Notes: generated by a model not told the origin, from the letters alone. Numbered from the stretch's first letter, positions 35,001 through 44,033 are shown. The stretch is 64,000 bases of DNA from Claveliimonas acetigenes (GCF_025567385.1 NZ_JAOQJU010000001.1:124001-188000), one strand, 5' to 3'. Program-made: numbers and translations.

Positions 35001-35225
35001 TTTGAATATTTAAAAGACCATTCAGATAAAAAGATAGAAAAATATTATGTAGATATTCGTGATATTATTGCTGAGAATGTATGTAATGGTGTATTTGATT
35101 GCGATAATGCGTATCTATATGGATATAAATTGCAAGGATTTATGACAGGACTATGTGGCATGGGATATTCTTTGCTGCGAGATATAAAAAAGGATTTACC
35201 TTGTGTAATTGCTCTGGAAGTCTAA
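32088..35225 (+). CDS. lanM: LanM lanthipeptide synthetase
   Basis: About 1045 residues, normal for LanM. The N-terminal dehydratase has kinase-like motifs (TNDLHEENVI, IIDAETILDNRRRG) that phosphorylate and eliminate Ser/Thr. The C-terminal LanC-like cyclase (from about 690) carries zinc ligands in AWCHGAAG and CLCHGNLGN. It makes the rings of the 31784 product. ATG 32088 or GTG 32076 may be the start; neither has an ideal ribosome site. Confidence 0.96.
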   Translation: MNTERASYFTERSYTTSEAENKKDIFEYWKKILGEDTLRVAEKCYGIDLVKVLNSENYVCENNHVMSEMEKVKIELFEKPINYNYSGFKGEKLAFDNFFIPLINYGIDILKNGTSLFLTDSIIDTYANTLLERLGKISLGILMFEMYLCKKTGKLNGRNSEEEYDYYNNNFLSKKSYKQEIFNIYPCLLRSVTETVENLSSYYVLLLERLNKDKNEIANKFCGGLEFKNVVEISSNISDSHKKGNRVSILKLDNGTKIVYKPRSLKIEKVYFDFLGKINAGCKYEMYEPKILDCQEYGWEEFVYYKSCKTEDEIRRYFYRFGILIFGSYILNTNDLHEENVIAAGEYPIIIDAETILDNRRRGRTNSAKEEINYILHESVLYSGLLPHYRFSNLGQGVDMSAIKGSEGKEYPIVIPKIADLCTSNMRFVYEHPTTGVNQNLVKLDGENVSAFHYLKEINAGFEDAYKYVLENKEKFLEYADMFGNLNIRHLVQDTQRYSMLLHTSFHPDFMQDGRDRQMFLCSLFKQYEATQGDKGVVKCEIKDMLNMDIPYFYLNTSGKSLFGSEGEKIEDYFEYTSLEHLKKKIVLLDEDDLKRQLMFMNIILTEINEFQVEDKKIELQQMKMIPHREKNKAHLLKAVQKLADSLIKTAVFNKDRTEVNWIGVTLIGNEDDCSWDIRPLGTYLYEGMSGLAIFFNALYAVDPQKEYLIICNAIEKELFTYTDEMCERNEGIENESSGAFGGEASIMYTYEVLYKITNKEKYLDYAKKHYKILKKAITRDNSFDLVYGNAGAVITLINMYQLTGNKEYIASAEIAGDIIVNAQEKEGSIKGGWNGDGRTSPLAGFSHGASGIVLALAKLWQVTQKEEYLLSLLDGIKFENSLFVKEKGNWKDERVYAGEKASDGGSFTVAWCHGAAGILLSRSKVNVILNGRYSDLIENDIKVAVNTILKEGILGNNCLCHGNLGNTEILFEYLKDHSDKKIEKYYVDIRDIIAENVCNGVFDCDNAYLYGYKLQGFMTGLCGMGYSLLRDIKKDLPCVIALEV

Positions 35226-35230
35226 AATGA

Positions 35231-35269
35231 TAGTATTGGAAATAATAGAATTTATTATTTCCAATACTA
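35231..35269 (+). terminator. 17-bp hairpin between lanM and lanT
   Basis: TAGTATTGGAAATAATA (35231-35247) pairs perfectly with 35253-35269 across a 5-nt loop. The tail is AT-rich but has no clean T run, so it may stabilise the upstream transcript or only partly terminate. Confidence 0.6.
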
Positions 35270-35295
35270 ATTTATTATACTAGGGAGGTGTATTT

Positions 35296-37398
35296 ATGCA
35301 CAAAAAAAGTGTGCCATTGATTCGCCAGATGGGGACAACAGACTGTGGTATAGCAGCATTGACAATGATCTTCCAATATTATAAATATAAGATAGATATT
35401 AGTGAATTAAAAGCTACAACAAGTATTGGAAGAAATGGTATGTCTTTAGCAAAAATGAAAGAAATTACGGAAGAACATAATTTTTCATTCAAGGCGTATG
35501 GAAACTACGAAACCGAAGAAAATTTGATAAAATGTTTACCGATTATCATGTGTTCAAAAGAAAATCATTATGTTGTAGTTGCGGAGAAAAAATATGGGAA
35601 ATATATACTTTTAGATCCTTTAAAAGGAAAAGAAAAGGTTGATTATTCATATATTAAAAAGAATTTTTTAGATGTACTTGTATGTGTTCGACCAACAGAA
35701 AAGAATTATAAACGTGAGAAACGTGAGTCTTTTCTTATACCTATAAATAAAAGCAAATTATTTCTGGCAAGTATTCTAACGTTGGTTACACAGGGAATTA
35801 TATTGATTCCACCGCTCATTATAAAAAAAATAGTCAATGAAATAACGTATGATACATTAGGCTTCAATTTTGTAAAATATGCGTTACTGATATTATCAGT
35901 GGCATTAAGTTATTTACTTGCAAATTTAGCTAAAAAAAGGGTAATACTTATTTTACAGAATAATATATACAAAGATACTATATTTTTAATGCTGAATAAA
36001 ATATTTGATATTGATTTAAGTTATTTTGAAAGCCATTCATCAGGAGATATTGAAAATCGCTTTAATAGTGTCAGTGATATATACGAATTTATATCAACAG
36101 CTCTAATTTCAACAGTGATAGATGTGGTTACTGCTGTTTTTTGCGGAATAATGATGATAACACAGTCAATACCATTGTTTGCAGTTATAATAGTAATGAC
36201 TGTTATACAGATAACAATAGTAATGATTTTAAATCAAAAAGCTAGAATAAAGGTTAAAAATTATATTGCAGATCAGAGTGCATTACAGGCACGAATGGTA
36301 GAAACTTTGACTAATATCCAGCAAATAAGGTGCATGAGAATAGAGAATATGCTGAGTGATAGTCTGAAACAGGATTATAAGCATTTAATTAAGAGATTAC
36401 GTGAGCGTGTACAAATAAGTGATATTATGGAGTCGGTGGTGGGGGCTTTTTCAATAGCTTCTTCATTGATACTTTACGTTATAGGAGGATACTTGGTTTG
36501 TGATAATAGGTTGGAATTAGGAACGTTAATAGCCTTTGTCACACTTGCCGGATATTTTACAGGTCCATTTCAAACTCTATCTTTGGTGGTACCTCAAATT
36601 AATGTTTTAAAGGAAACAATGATTCGTTTAAAAGAGTTAATGAATTATAAATCTAACCGTAAAAATGGTACTCAGCATATTAATTCATTTGAGTCTATGG
36701 AAATGCAGCAAGTAACATTTTCTTACTATGGAAGCACGAAGCCAGATGTAGAGAATGTTAGTATGATGCTAAAAAAGGGGGAGAAGATAGCATTTGTAGG
36801 AAGTTCAGGAAGTGGAAAGACTACAATTACAAAATTATTATTGAACGTCTTTTCTCATTATCAAGGACAAATTTTAGTAAACGGGGAAGATATAAAACAA
36901 ATATGCAAAGAGGATATAGATCGGATATTTGCCATAGTTACTCAGGTTCCAATGGCAATGAATGGAACAATTAGAGAAAACGTGGATATTACAAATACGT
37001 TGACAGATGAGGAAATATATCATTATTTAGATTTAGTAGAACTGAAAGATGATATAGAAAAATTCCCATTGGGACTTAATACATTTGTGGGAGAAAATGG
37101 ACAGAACATTTCAGGAGGACAAAAACAGCGTATTGCTATAGCAAGAGCATTGGCACTGAAACCGGAAGTTATTATTTTTGATGAAGCCACAAGCAACTTA
37201 GATCCTCTTACAGAACGAAGAATATGTAATAATTTGAAACAACTACATATTACCCAGATTGTAGTTACACATAGACTGAATGCCATACAAGATGCTGATA
37301 CAATATACGTAGTTGAAAAAGGAAAAATAATTGAATCCGGAACACATGTGGAACTACTTCAGTTAAAGGGAGCATATTATGATAGTGTAAATAATTAA
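35296..37398 (+). CDS. lanT: LanT: peptidase-containing ABC exporter
   Basis: 700 residues. N-terminal C39 peptidase with catalytic Cys17 (GTTDCGIAAL), His in NHYVVV and Asp in LLDPLKG; six membrane segments (about 155-440); ATPase with GSSGSGKTTI, ISGGQKQRI and VIIFDEATSNLD. It removes the leader and exports the lanthipeptide. AGGGAGGTG precedes the ATG. Length and domain order are standard. Confidence 0.96.
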   Translation: MHKKSVPLIRQMGTTDCGIAALTMIFQYYKYKIDISELKATTSIGRNGMSLAKMKEITEEHNFSFKAYGNYETEENLIKCLPIIMCSKENHYVVVAEKKYGKYILLDPLKGKEKVDYSYIKKNFLDVLVCVRPTEKNYKREKRESFLIPINKSKLFLASILTLVTQGIILIPPLIIKKIVNEITYDTLGFNFVKYALLILSVALSYLLANLAKKRVILILQNNIYKDTIFLMLNKIFDIDLSYFESHSSGDIENRFNSVSDIYEFISTALISTVIDVVTAVFCGIMMITQSIPLFAVIIVMTVIQITIVMILNQKARIKVKNYIADQSALQARMVETLTNIQQIRCMRIENMLSDSLKQDYKHLIKRLRERVQISDIMESVVGAFSIASSLILYVIGGYLVCDNRLELGTLIAFVTLAGYFTGPFQTLSLVVPQINVLKETMIRLKELMNYKSNRKNGTQHINSFESMEMQQVTFSYYGSTKPDVENVSMMLKKGEKIAFVGSSGSGKTTITKLLLNVFSHYQGQILVNGEDIKQICKEDIDRIFAIVTQVPMAMNGTIRENVDITNTLTDEEIYHYLDLVELKDDIEKFPLGLNTFVGENGQNISGGQKQRIAIARALALKPEVIIFDEATSNLDPLTERRICNNLKQLHITQIVVTHRLNAIQDADTIYVVEKGKIIESGTHVELLQLKGAYYDSVNN

Positions 37399-37438
37399 GA
37401 ACAGGTGAAAGTCAGATAATGGCTTTCACCTGTTCTTT
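37399..37438. terminator. Bidirectional terminator between lanT and the kinase gene
   Basis: GAACAGGTGAAAG (37399-37411) pairs perfectly with CTTTCACCTGTTC (37423-37435). T-rich sequence lies on both sides, serving two convergent operons. Confidence 0.9.
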
Positions 37439-38832
37439 TAAGAGATCTTTTCTTCATACGGATCAATATGTTCAATAGGTATCTCTAATATGACCTTTAA
37501 GCCATGAGGAAGTATATTTTCATATTTGATATTTCCGTTATGGGCGGTTAATATTTGGTAAACCAATTTTAGACCAAATCCATGAACAGACTCCCCATTT
37601 GAATTGTACATATTATTAGGAAAAATACCACTATTCATTTTTTCTATTTGTGTAGAAGTCATACCGCCACCATTATCAATGACGGAAATAATACAGGTAT
37701 CATTTTCTTTTAAAATTTCAACTGTTATTTCACAACCATGAGGATTATGATTAATACAATTTTGAATTAGATTGCTTAGCATTCTTGAAAAAAGTTCCGT
37801 ATCTCCTTTGATCAATACTGGAATCATATCAGATGATGAATGAAAATCAAAAGAATATTTGTTGTCTATTGGTCCATTCATAAAGCCAATGATTACTTGG
37901 CGGGCAATCTCCACAGGAGAAAAACTGGTTTTTATTAAAGGCTGCATAGAGTATTCTAGTCTTGAAGTTAAATTTAAATCTGCGATTAGGCTACGGAGTT
38001 TTTCGCTTTGTTTACGAATTATACTTGCTTGTAGTTGTACAGGTTGCGAAGCATCTTCATTTTTTTCGATTTCAGAAGCATATCCCAAAATAATAGAAAG
38101 AGGTGTCCGGACATCATGCGAAACACCATTAATCCATTCGGCACGCGCCTGTTCTTTTTGTAGAAGATGTTTTCCAGCCTTATTTAGTTCAGCATTTATA
38201 CTTGAAAGTTCACCTGTTTCTGAAAGGGTAATGGGTTTTCCCTGAGCAATAGAGTCAATACCGTCAATGATTGGCACTATAGATTTTTCTATTTTATGTG
38301 TATTACGCCAGAATAATATAAATATCAGTAATATATTAAAACAAATCATTAAAAAGATACCGACTATTAGGCTGTGAATATAATTAATATCTATTGAAAA
38401 ATTGTATTTTGTTATACTATTAGGTTCGCACCCGATAACCAATAAGCCGGCAGAATGTTCTTGGATAAAAACAGGATATTCTTGTAAGTACCACCGACTA
38501 AACTTGGCTATTTGTAAATTTGAATAGGTTCTTGGCAATTCTTCGGGTAAAAATTTTTCCCAAATGACATTTCCTTGTTCGTTTAAAATCATCGCCCAGG
38601 CACTTTTATTTTTTAGAATATTTTCTATATAATCAGTAGAAGAAATTGTTCCATCTACATTGAGCGTGATATTTTTGCTAATGGTTTGGACGGGTATATC
38701 TGGATCAGTAGAATTATTCCATGCCATGAGTAAAGTCCCACATATTAAAATAATATTTAGTACAAAAAATAAAATCAATATAATAAGGGTGGAAAGAAGA
38801 TATTTTTTAAAAAAACGCTTGGCAAGCTTCAT
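37438..38832 (-). CDS. Sensor histidine kinase of the lanthipeptide cluster
   Basis: 464 residues: two membrane segments (about 15-35 and 168-192) around an extracellular domain, HAMP-like linker, phosphoacceptor VSHDVRTPLSI, N-box SNLIQNCINHNPHG and G-box GFGLKLVYQI. It overlaps the regulator by 1 bp. Probably LanK-like, sensing the lanthipeptide or cell-wall damage and controlling the divergent immunity operon. Confidence 0.92.
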   Translation of the reverse strand: MKLAKRFFKKYLLSTLIILILFFVLNIILICGTLLMAWNNSTDPDIPVQTISKNITLNVDGTISSTDYIENILKNKSAWAMILNEQGNVIWEKFLPEELPRTYSNLQIAKFSRWYLQEYPVFIQEHSAGLLVIGCEPNSITKYNFSIDINYIHSLIVGIFLMICFNILLIFILFWRNTHKIEKSIVPIIDGIDSIAQGKPITLSETGELSSINAELNKAGKHLLQKEQARAEWINGVSHDVRTPLSIILGYASEIEKNEDASQPVQLQASIIRKQSEKLRSLIADLNLTSRLEYSMQPLIKTSFSPVEIARQVIIGFMNGPIDNKYSFDFHSSSDMIPVLIKGDTELFSRMLSNLIQNCINHNPHGCEITVEILKENDTCIISVIDNGGGMTSTQIEKMNSGIFPNNMYNSNGESVHGFGLKLVYQILTAHNGNIKYENILPHGLKVILEIPIEHIDPYEEKIS

Positions 38833-39524
38833 TATTTTACTCCTTTCACTAGCAATTTATACCCTAGCCCCTTAACTGTTAGCAGTGAAACAGGAGAAGA
38901 AGGATTTTTTTCGATTTTTTCTCGAAGATGCCGAATGTGTGTCATGAGGGTAGTTTCATACCCTTGCCACATTTCACCACAAGCAGTTTGGCAAAGAGTT
39001 CCTATTGTTACAATGTGATTGGCATTATCTACAAGTTTTAATAATATATTGTATTCTTTAGCAGTCAAAGGAATAATTTTATTTTCACGATGTATTTCTG
39101 CCTTATCAATATCTATAAAAGAATTTTCTAATTCTATAATTCGTTTCTCTGTAGGATAACTTCTTTTTAAAATAGCTTGAACACGTAACAATAGTTCTTT
39201 AGGCAAAAATGGTTTGATTAAATAATCATCTGCTCCCAATTCAAAACCAGAAAAACGATCTTCGGCTGCATCTTTGGCGGTCAGCATAAGAACCGGAAGT
39301 TTACTGAGGGCTCTGATTTCTTGCAATACCTCAAATCCGTCCATACCAGGTAACATAACATCAAGAATAACCATGTCAGGTAGAGTTTCTCTTATTATTT
39401 GTAAAGCCATTTCTCCAGATGTTGCGGTCATTATTTTTGTATAGCCTGCTCTTTCAAAGATTGTTTTAATAAGGGTGAGTAGTTCTTGTTCATCATCAAC
39501 GATAAGTATAAATTTATCATACAT
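38832..39524 (-). CDS. OmpR-family response regulator of the lanthipeptide cluster
   Basis: 230 residues. Receiver with IVDDEQ and phosphoacceptor Asp55 (ILDVMLPGMD), then a C-terminal winged helix (LTAKEYNILLKLVDN, HIRHLREKIEKN). It is divergent from lanFEG. Four 11-bp repeats in the shared intergenic region are its likely targets. Confidence 0.93.
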   Translation of the reverse strand: MYDKFILIVDDEQELLTLIKTIFERAGYTKIMTATSGEMALQIIRETLPDMVILDVMLPGMDGFEVLQEIRALSKLPVLMLTAKDAAEDRFSGFELGADDYLIKPFLPKELLLRVQAILKRSYPTEKRIIELENSFIDIDKAEIHRENKIIPLTAKEYNILLKLVDNANHIVTIGTLCQTACGEMWQGYETTLMTHIRHLREKIEKNPSSPVSLLTVKGLGYKLLVKGVK

Positions 39525-39604
39525 ATATTTTTATCTCCTAAAATTTTATAGTTTAAATTATTATACATCTTGTGGAAAAAGAAGTATAGAGAAAGAGGAA
39601 AATC

Positions 39605-39658
39605 TCAAGGTTACCTCAAGGTTACTTCAAGGAAATCTCAATGTAGTTGGTATATAAT
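39605..39658 (+). promoter_or_regulatory. Four 11-bp direct repeats and promoter of the immunity operon
   Basis: TCAAGG at 39605, 39616 and 39627 and TCAATG at 39638, an exact 11-bp period (one helical turn), then TATAAT at 39653-39658. Tandem repeats of this period are typical OmpR-type binding sites, here where the -35 box would be. The regulator at 38832 is the obvious candidate. Confidence 0.75.
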
Positions 39659-39687
39659 TACAGTATAAAAAAAGGAGGTATAAAAAA

Positions 39688-40611
39688 ATGAGTGAATATA
39701 TTATTCAAACCAATAATTTAACAAAACAGTATGGAGAGCAAAAGAGTGTTTCTGCAATGAACTTGCATGTGAAAAAAGGAAGAATTTATGGACTGTTGGG
39801 ACGTAATGGAGCAGGAAAAACGACTACAATGAAAATGCTGTTAGGATTAACAAAACCGACATCGGGAAACATAAAAATATTTGGGAAAAGTATGGAAACC
39901 AATAGTAAAGATATTTTACCGCATATAGGTAGTTTAATAGAATCACCAGGATTTTATCCTAATTTGACTGGGACTGAAAATCTTCGTATTTTTGCGGAGC
40001 TTAGAGGATTAAATAAAAGTAAGTGTGTAAGAGATGCTTTGGAAGTTGTCGGTTTGCCCTATCGTGATAAAAAGTTATTTGCGGAATATTCACTTGGGAT
40101 GAAACAACGACTGGCCATTGCATTGGCAGTTATGCACAATCCCAATTTGCTGATATTAGATGAGCCTATTAATGGTTTGGATCCTATAGGTATTGCAGAG
40201 GTACGTTCGTTTATTAGAGAGTTATGTGATGTTCAGGGAAAAACTATTTTGATTTCTAGTCACATATTATCAGAGATAGAATTACTGGCAGATGATATAG
40301 GGATTATTGATAAGGGAATTTTACTTGAAGAAGAAAGTATGAAAGAATTGGCGAAAAAAAATAGTCGCTATGTCAATTTTATGGTATCGGATAGCCAGCG
40401 CGCAGCGGAAATTTTAAGAAAAGAATTTGAATGTGATGATTTTCAAATATGTGATAAAAATAGACTTCAATTATATAATACAACAATCCCTAGATCAGAA
40501 ATTACTTATGTTTTTGTAAAGCAAGGATTGGAAATTACAGAAGTTCATTTATGCGAAGAAACATTGGAAGATTATTTTAAAAGGGTGACCGGAGGTGAAG
40601 GAATTGCTTAA
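39688..40611 (+). CDS. LanF-like ABC ATPase, lanthipeptide immunity
   Basis: 307 residues: Walker A GRNGAGKTTT, signature YSLGMKQRLA, Walker B LLILDEPINGLD and SSHILSEI. Bacitracin/lantibiotic-resistance ATPase type. AAAGGAGG precedes it. With two permeases it should expel the lanthipeptide from the membrane. Confidence 0.92.
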   Translation: MSEYIIQTNNLTKQYGEQKSVSAMNLHVKKGRIYGLLGRNGAGKTTTMKMLLGLTKPTSGNIKIFGKSMETNSKDILPHIGSLIESPGFYPNLTGTENLRIFAELRGLNKSKCVRDALEVVGLPYRDKKLFAEYSLGMKQRLAIALAVMHNPNLLILDEPINGLDPIGIAEVRSFIRELCDVQGKTILISSHILSEIELLADDIGIIDKGILLEEESMKELAKKNSRYVNFMVSDSQRAAEILRKEFECDDFQICDKNRLQLYNTTIPRSEITYVFVKQGLEITEVHLCEETLEDYFKRVTGGEGIA

Positions 40612-41389
40612 ATTAGTTAAGGTTGAATTTCAAAAATTGAAAAGAAAAAAGTTTATTCTTTTAGTAACTTTAGCTGCATTTATGTTTCCGCTTCCATTGG
40701 CTTATTTAATGACAACACCAGCTATGATGGAGCAATATATTGATAAAGCGGACGCATTTGACGGACTATTCAATATGGTATTGGGGTATGGAATCCAATT
40801 TTTATTACCCTGTATTATCGGAGTAGTAGCTGCTATGTTGTTTTTTATTGAACGTGATAATGATACATTTAAAAATATTAAAACAATCCCATTATCCAGT
40901 ACGCAAGTAGTTACAGCAAAAATTATAGTGCTATTTATTATAGGCGTTGTATTTTGCATAGCATCAACGGTAGCAACAGTTCTGGTTGGTATGTTTACGT
41001 TAGATGTATACGGTTTAGGATACAAAATATTTCTGGCGGTTGAAACAGGAATATTTATTACCGCAGGAACATTACCATTGATTGTTATAGTGGTATTTTT
41101 TAGTCGTACTTATGTTTTCTCTGTTTTATTATGTATTTTTTATAGCGTTTTAAATATGAGTGCAACAGCACTTTTCGATGCATTACCTAAGACAATATTA
41201 TGGTTACTTCCTACGCCGCTTACAACATTTTGGAGTGCTGGAGATATGAAAAGACATGGAATTAATATGAACCTTGAACAAATGAATGGATTAATTCCTT
41301 CAACTTTTCAAGTAATATTAATTCTTGGGATTATGGCAGGAATTTCAATACTATTAATTGACTGTTTGTACAAGAAAAGGGGGGAATAA
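40604..41389 (+). CDS. LanE-like ABC permease, immunity
   Basis: About 261 residues with six membrane segments. The start is probably TTG 40604, 8 bp after GGAGG; GTG 40595 overlaps the ribosome site itself. It begins LKLVKVEFQKLKRKK, the usual basic lead-in of LanE/MutE permeases, and overlaps the ATPase stop. Confidence 0.88.
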   Translation: MLKLVKVEFQKLKRKKFILLVTLAAFMFPLPLAYLMTTPAMMEQYIDKADAFDGLFNMVLGYGIQFLLPCIIGVVAAMLFFIERDNDTFKNIKTIPLSSTQVVTAKIIVLFIIGVVFCIASTVATVLVGMFTLDVYGLGYKIFLAVETGIFITAGTLPLIVIVVFFSRTYVFSVLLCIFYSVLNMSATALFDALPKTILWLLPTPLTTFWSAGDMKRHGINMNLEQMNGLIPSTFQVILILGIMAGISILLIDCLYKKRGE

Positions 41390-41391
41390 AA

Positions 41392-42174
41392 TTGAGGACT
41401 ATTGTAAAAACCGAATTATTGAAATTAAAACGTTATCATATTATATGGGCGGGGATAGCTCTTATGCTACTCTCTGTTCTATTGACACTTTTTACTTCTA
41501 TGGCTAATGATGGATCTGTATGGGATTTTCGATACTTAATAGAGCAGGTAATCAAAAATAATATGTCAATGATTTTCCCAATGTGCATAGCTTTGATTGC
41601 TGGATATATTATATCGCGGGAAGAAAAAGACGATGTTTTGAAGAATATTATTACCATTCCAATTTCATTTAAAAAGTTGTTGGTAGGAAAACTTATTGTA
41701 TGTGCAATGTTATCAATATTATTTGGGCTTATTTGTACAATATTTACGTTAATTGCAGAATGTATAGTTGGTTTTCCTGGATTTACAGTAAATTTGGTAA
41801 TTCAAGGATTAGTACAAATAACATTGGAAAATTTATTTTTGTATCTAGCGGTATTACCAATTATTGTTATAACAAGCAGACTATCAGGCGGCTTTATGAT
41901 AGGTGTCATTGTTGCTTTTGTGTATGGATATGGAGGTATGTTTGCAGCAGGAAATATGACATTGGCTAATATATATCCTATTACTGCAAGTCTGGGATTA
42001 ATTGGGTATAGAAGTTATGATACATCCGTACAATGGAGTTTTCCATTGTGTTTATGTAGCTTGATAATTATTGTTGCTATTTCTGTAATTTTAGTCGCAA
42101 CAATGAAAGAAAAGGAGAACAAAAAAACTCGTACAAAAACAAAAAAAGTCAAACCAAAGAAAGGGTGGTTATAA
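41392..42174 (+). CDS. LanG-like ABC permease, immunity
   Basis: 260 residues, six membrane segments, starts with TTG 41392 after AAGGGGGGAA, 2 bp after the lanE stop. The start RTIVKTELLKLKRYHI is like the partner permease. The C-terminus is very basic (KTRTKTKKVKPKK). Confidence 0.88.
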   Translation: MRTIVKTELLKLKRYHIIWAGIALMLLSVLLTLFTSMANDGSVWDFRYLIEQVIKNNMSMIFPMCIALIAGYIISREEKDDVLKNIITIPISFKKLLVGKLIVCAMLSILFGLICTIFTLIAECIVGFPGFTVNLVIQGLVQITLENLFLYLAVLPIIVITSRLSGGFMIGVIVAFVYGYGGMFAAGNMTLANIYPITASLGLIGYRSYDTSVQWSFPLCLCSLIIIVAISVILVATMKEKENKKTRTKTKKVKPKKGWL

Positions 42175-42627
42175 GTGAAAAAAAGTTGTTTCTTTATTCT
42201 AATGTTTTGCTTGTTATTGTCTGGGTGTTCAAAAGAGGAGGTGTTGGAAAAATATAATGCAGTAGTCGAAAAGGTGGGAGAAGTACAATTAACCAATGAT
42301 ATAAACCTGCAAGGGAAAAGAGATTATGGGGAAGATTATTATACGGGGACATATCAAGCAGAGTACAAAAAATTTTCTGATACAGAATATCTTTTTGGAG
42401 GAACAACAATAGAAAGAGCGGCAGGGAAGCAGGTTGAATTGTTTTGTAACCTAGAAATAACAAAAGGAGAAGCTGAAATATTCATTATTTCTGGTAGCAA
42501 TGAACCTAAAACTTTAATAAAAACAACAGGTACTTATGAAAATACAATAACATTACCAGATGGCAGTAATTATATCGGGATTGTAGGTAATGATTTTTCA
42601 GGAACAGTAAAAATAGAAGTGAAATAA
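42175..42627 (+). CDS. Lipoprotein, possible lanthipeptide immunity protein
   Basis: 150 residues. GTG start directly after the lanG stop. Signal peptide with lipobox LLSGC (Cys18), so it is anchored outside the membrane. Mature part beta-rich. LanI-type lipoproteins accompany LanFEG in several lantibiotic clusters; position supports that role, sequence does not prove it. Confidence 0.72.
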   Translation: MKKSCFFILMFCLLLSGCSKEEVLEKYNAVVEKVGEVQLTNDINLQGKRDYGEDYYTGTYQAEYKKFSDTEYLFGGTTIERAAGKQVELFCNLEITKGEAEIFIISGSNEPKTLIKTTGTYENTITLPDGSNYIGIVGNDFSGTVKIEVK

Positions 42628-42708
42628 AGATAGAAAATGCTAAAAATGGGTAAATTTGGAAGATACCGGTTGGGTTGCATTTTACTGTGGTAAAAAGTAT
42701 ATGAAGAG

Positions 42709-42747
42709 TGGAATGGCGGTTGTTTAATACTGCCATTCTTTTTTTTG
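42709..42747 (+). terminator. Intrinsic terminator of the immunity operon
   Basis: GAATGGC (42711-42717) pairs with GCCATTC (42732-42738), followed by eight T. Just before, 42652-42726 can be read as a short remnant (NLEDTGWVAFYCGKKYMKSG), too small to name. Confidence 0.8.
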
Positions 42748-42768
42748 AAAATGCCTCTATGGGAATTA

Positions 42769-42833
42769 TTACACAGCGAATCGAAAAAATTACATGTAGA
42801 TGGGATAGTACATTAAATATGGTAAAATATAAT
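42769..42833 (+). promoter_or_regulatory. LytTR-type operator/promoter of the secreted-protein gene
   Basis: TTACAC at 42769 and TTACAT at 42790 (21 bp), TCGA at 42781, and TAAAAT at 42823, 33 bp from the second half-site. Same layout as at 31628, 46060, 46622 and 53012. A TATAAT at 42828 overlaps. Confidence 0.72.
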
Positions 42834-42860
42834 CATAATATGAGATTGGAGGTATATTCT

Positions 42861-43523
42861 ATGAAGAAACTATTTAAAGTATTCAGCCTAATGCTGGTGG
42901 TGATAATGGCTTTTCCATTCTCTGTTATGGCAAGCGAAAATGACCAGCAAAGAAGTGATTTGATTGGTGCAGAAGAAGAGGATTTTGAAAAATTGATTGC
43001 AGAAATCCAGAACATTAAGGCTACTCACCCAGATTACTCAGAAGAAATGCTCATGTCTTTTTTGGAAGCCAATCATCAAGATGTGGAAAGAGGGATTATA
43101 GATATTTGGAATGCGCTTACAGATTCAGAAAAGAAACTATGTATTCGTTATCCTTTTGATGCCCTAAAGGTAAATAAAGCAAAAAATATTGCTACTTCGC
43201 AGACAGAGGCAAAATTTGGGACAAATGGTTTAGGAAACAGAAGTGATGCTTTTCGTCATGGAATTTGGAATGCTGAAATGACTGTTTTAATAGGAAAAGA
43301 AAGGGCAGAGTTATTTGCAACTGCTCATGAAGACAAAGATGTTACAGGAACAGAATCAGATGGATATCCAAAAACAGCACATAGAGATATGGACTTACAT
43401 AACAATGAAGTGGGAAGAGAAATAGGAGAAAAAAATAAAGAAGCTTCTGAAAGTGAAATGGCGGATATTATTTATCAGGAAATATATTCCGCAACAACAT
43501 CATTTATATGGCTACATGAATAA
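42861..43523 (+). CDS. Secreted DUF6973-like protein
   Basis: 220 residues. ATG 42861 after TTGGAGG; an upstream open frame to 42708 has no ribosome site. Signal peptide ends near VMAS (residue 24). The mature domain has GNRSDAFRHGIWNAEM, TAHED and DMDLHNNEVGREIG, the His/Asp/Asn-rich pattern of DUF6973 domains, perhaps a hydrolase. Under the shared LytTR operator, so likely released in a density-dependent way. Confidence 0.8.
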   Translation: MKKLFKVFSLMLVVIMAFPFSVMASENDQQRSDLIGAEEEDFEKLIAEIQNIKATHPDYSEEMLMSFLEANHQDVERGIIDIWNALTDSEKKLCIRYPFDALKVNKAKNIATSQTEAKFGTNGLGNRSDAFRHGIWNAEMTVLIGKERAELFATAHEDKDVTGTESDGYPKTAHRDMDLHNNEVGREIGEKNKEASESEMADIIYQEIYSATTSFIWLHE

Positions 43524-43528
43524 GATTT

Positions 43529-43550
43529 GAGCAGTGCGATTGCACTGCTC
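43529..43550 (+). terminator. Hairpin after the secreted-protein gene
   Basis: GAGCAGTGC/GCACTGCTC, 9-bp perfect stem with a 4-nt loop. The tail (GTCTTCGTATTTT) is only moderately T-rich. Confidence 0.6.
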
Positions 43551-43658
43551 GTCTTCGTATTTTGCATATTTTGCGTAATTGATTACTTCTATTATTTGTA
43601 TCGCTATGAATGAAATAGGGTAGCATGATAGTACAACATGATTAAGAGGTAGGCAATT

Positions 43659-44033
43659 ATGGAAAGTCGTATTAAACAATTACGTGAGAAAAGAGGGTTA
43701 ATACAGGAAATCCTTGCAGTAGAATTAGGGATAACACAGCAAATGTTGAGTAAGTACGAAAGAGATGTTACGTTAATAAAAGTAGATATTCTGAAAAAGA
43801 TTGCTGCTTACTTCAATGTAACAACAGATTATTTGCTGGGAGTTTCAGATGTAAAAAGAGATTTGAATGGGCAGATGAAAATGAACGAAGTACTAGACGA
43901 ATATTACGATTTAGTGGAAGTGTATAAAGAGTTAGATCCATGTGATCAGGAGATGATTTGGTCAATTATACAAATAGTAAAAAAAACGAGTGAGAAGAAA
44001 AAATCAGCAAACATGCAGAAGAGAGTGGAGTGA
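43659..44033 (+). CDS. XRE-type regulator heading agr locus 3
   Basis: 124 residues, helix-turn-helix at 4-60 (IQEILAVELGITQQMLSKYE) and a C-terminal helical dimer-like region. Its stop is directly followed by the ATG of the LytTR regulator, so the two are co-translated. An added control on the quorum genes is likely. Confidence 0.88.
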   Translation: MESRIKQLREKRGLIQEILAVELGITQQMLSKYERDVTLIKVDILKKIAAYFNVTTDYLLGVSDVKRDLNGQMKMNEVLDEYYDLVEVYKELDPCDQEMIWSIIQIVKKTSEKKKSANMQKRVE

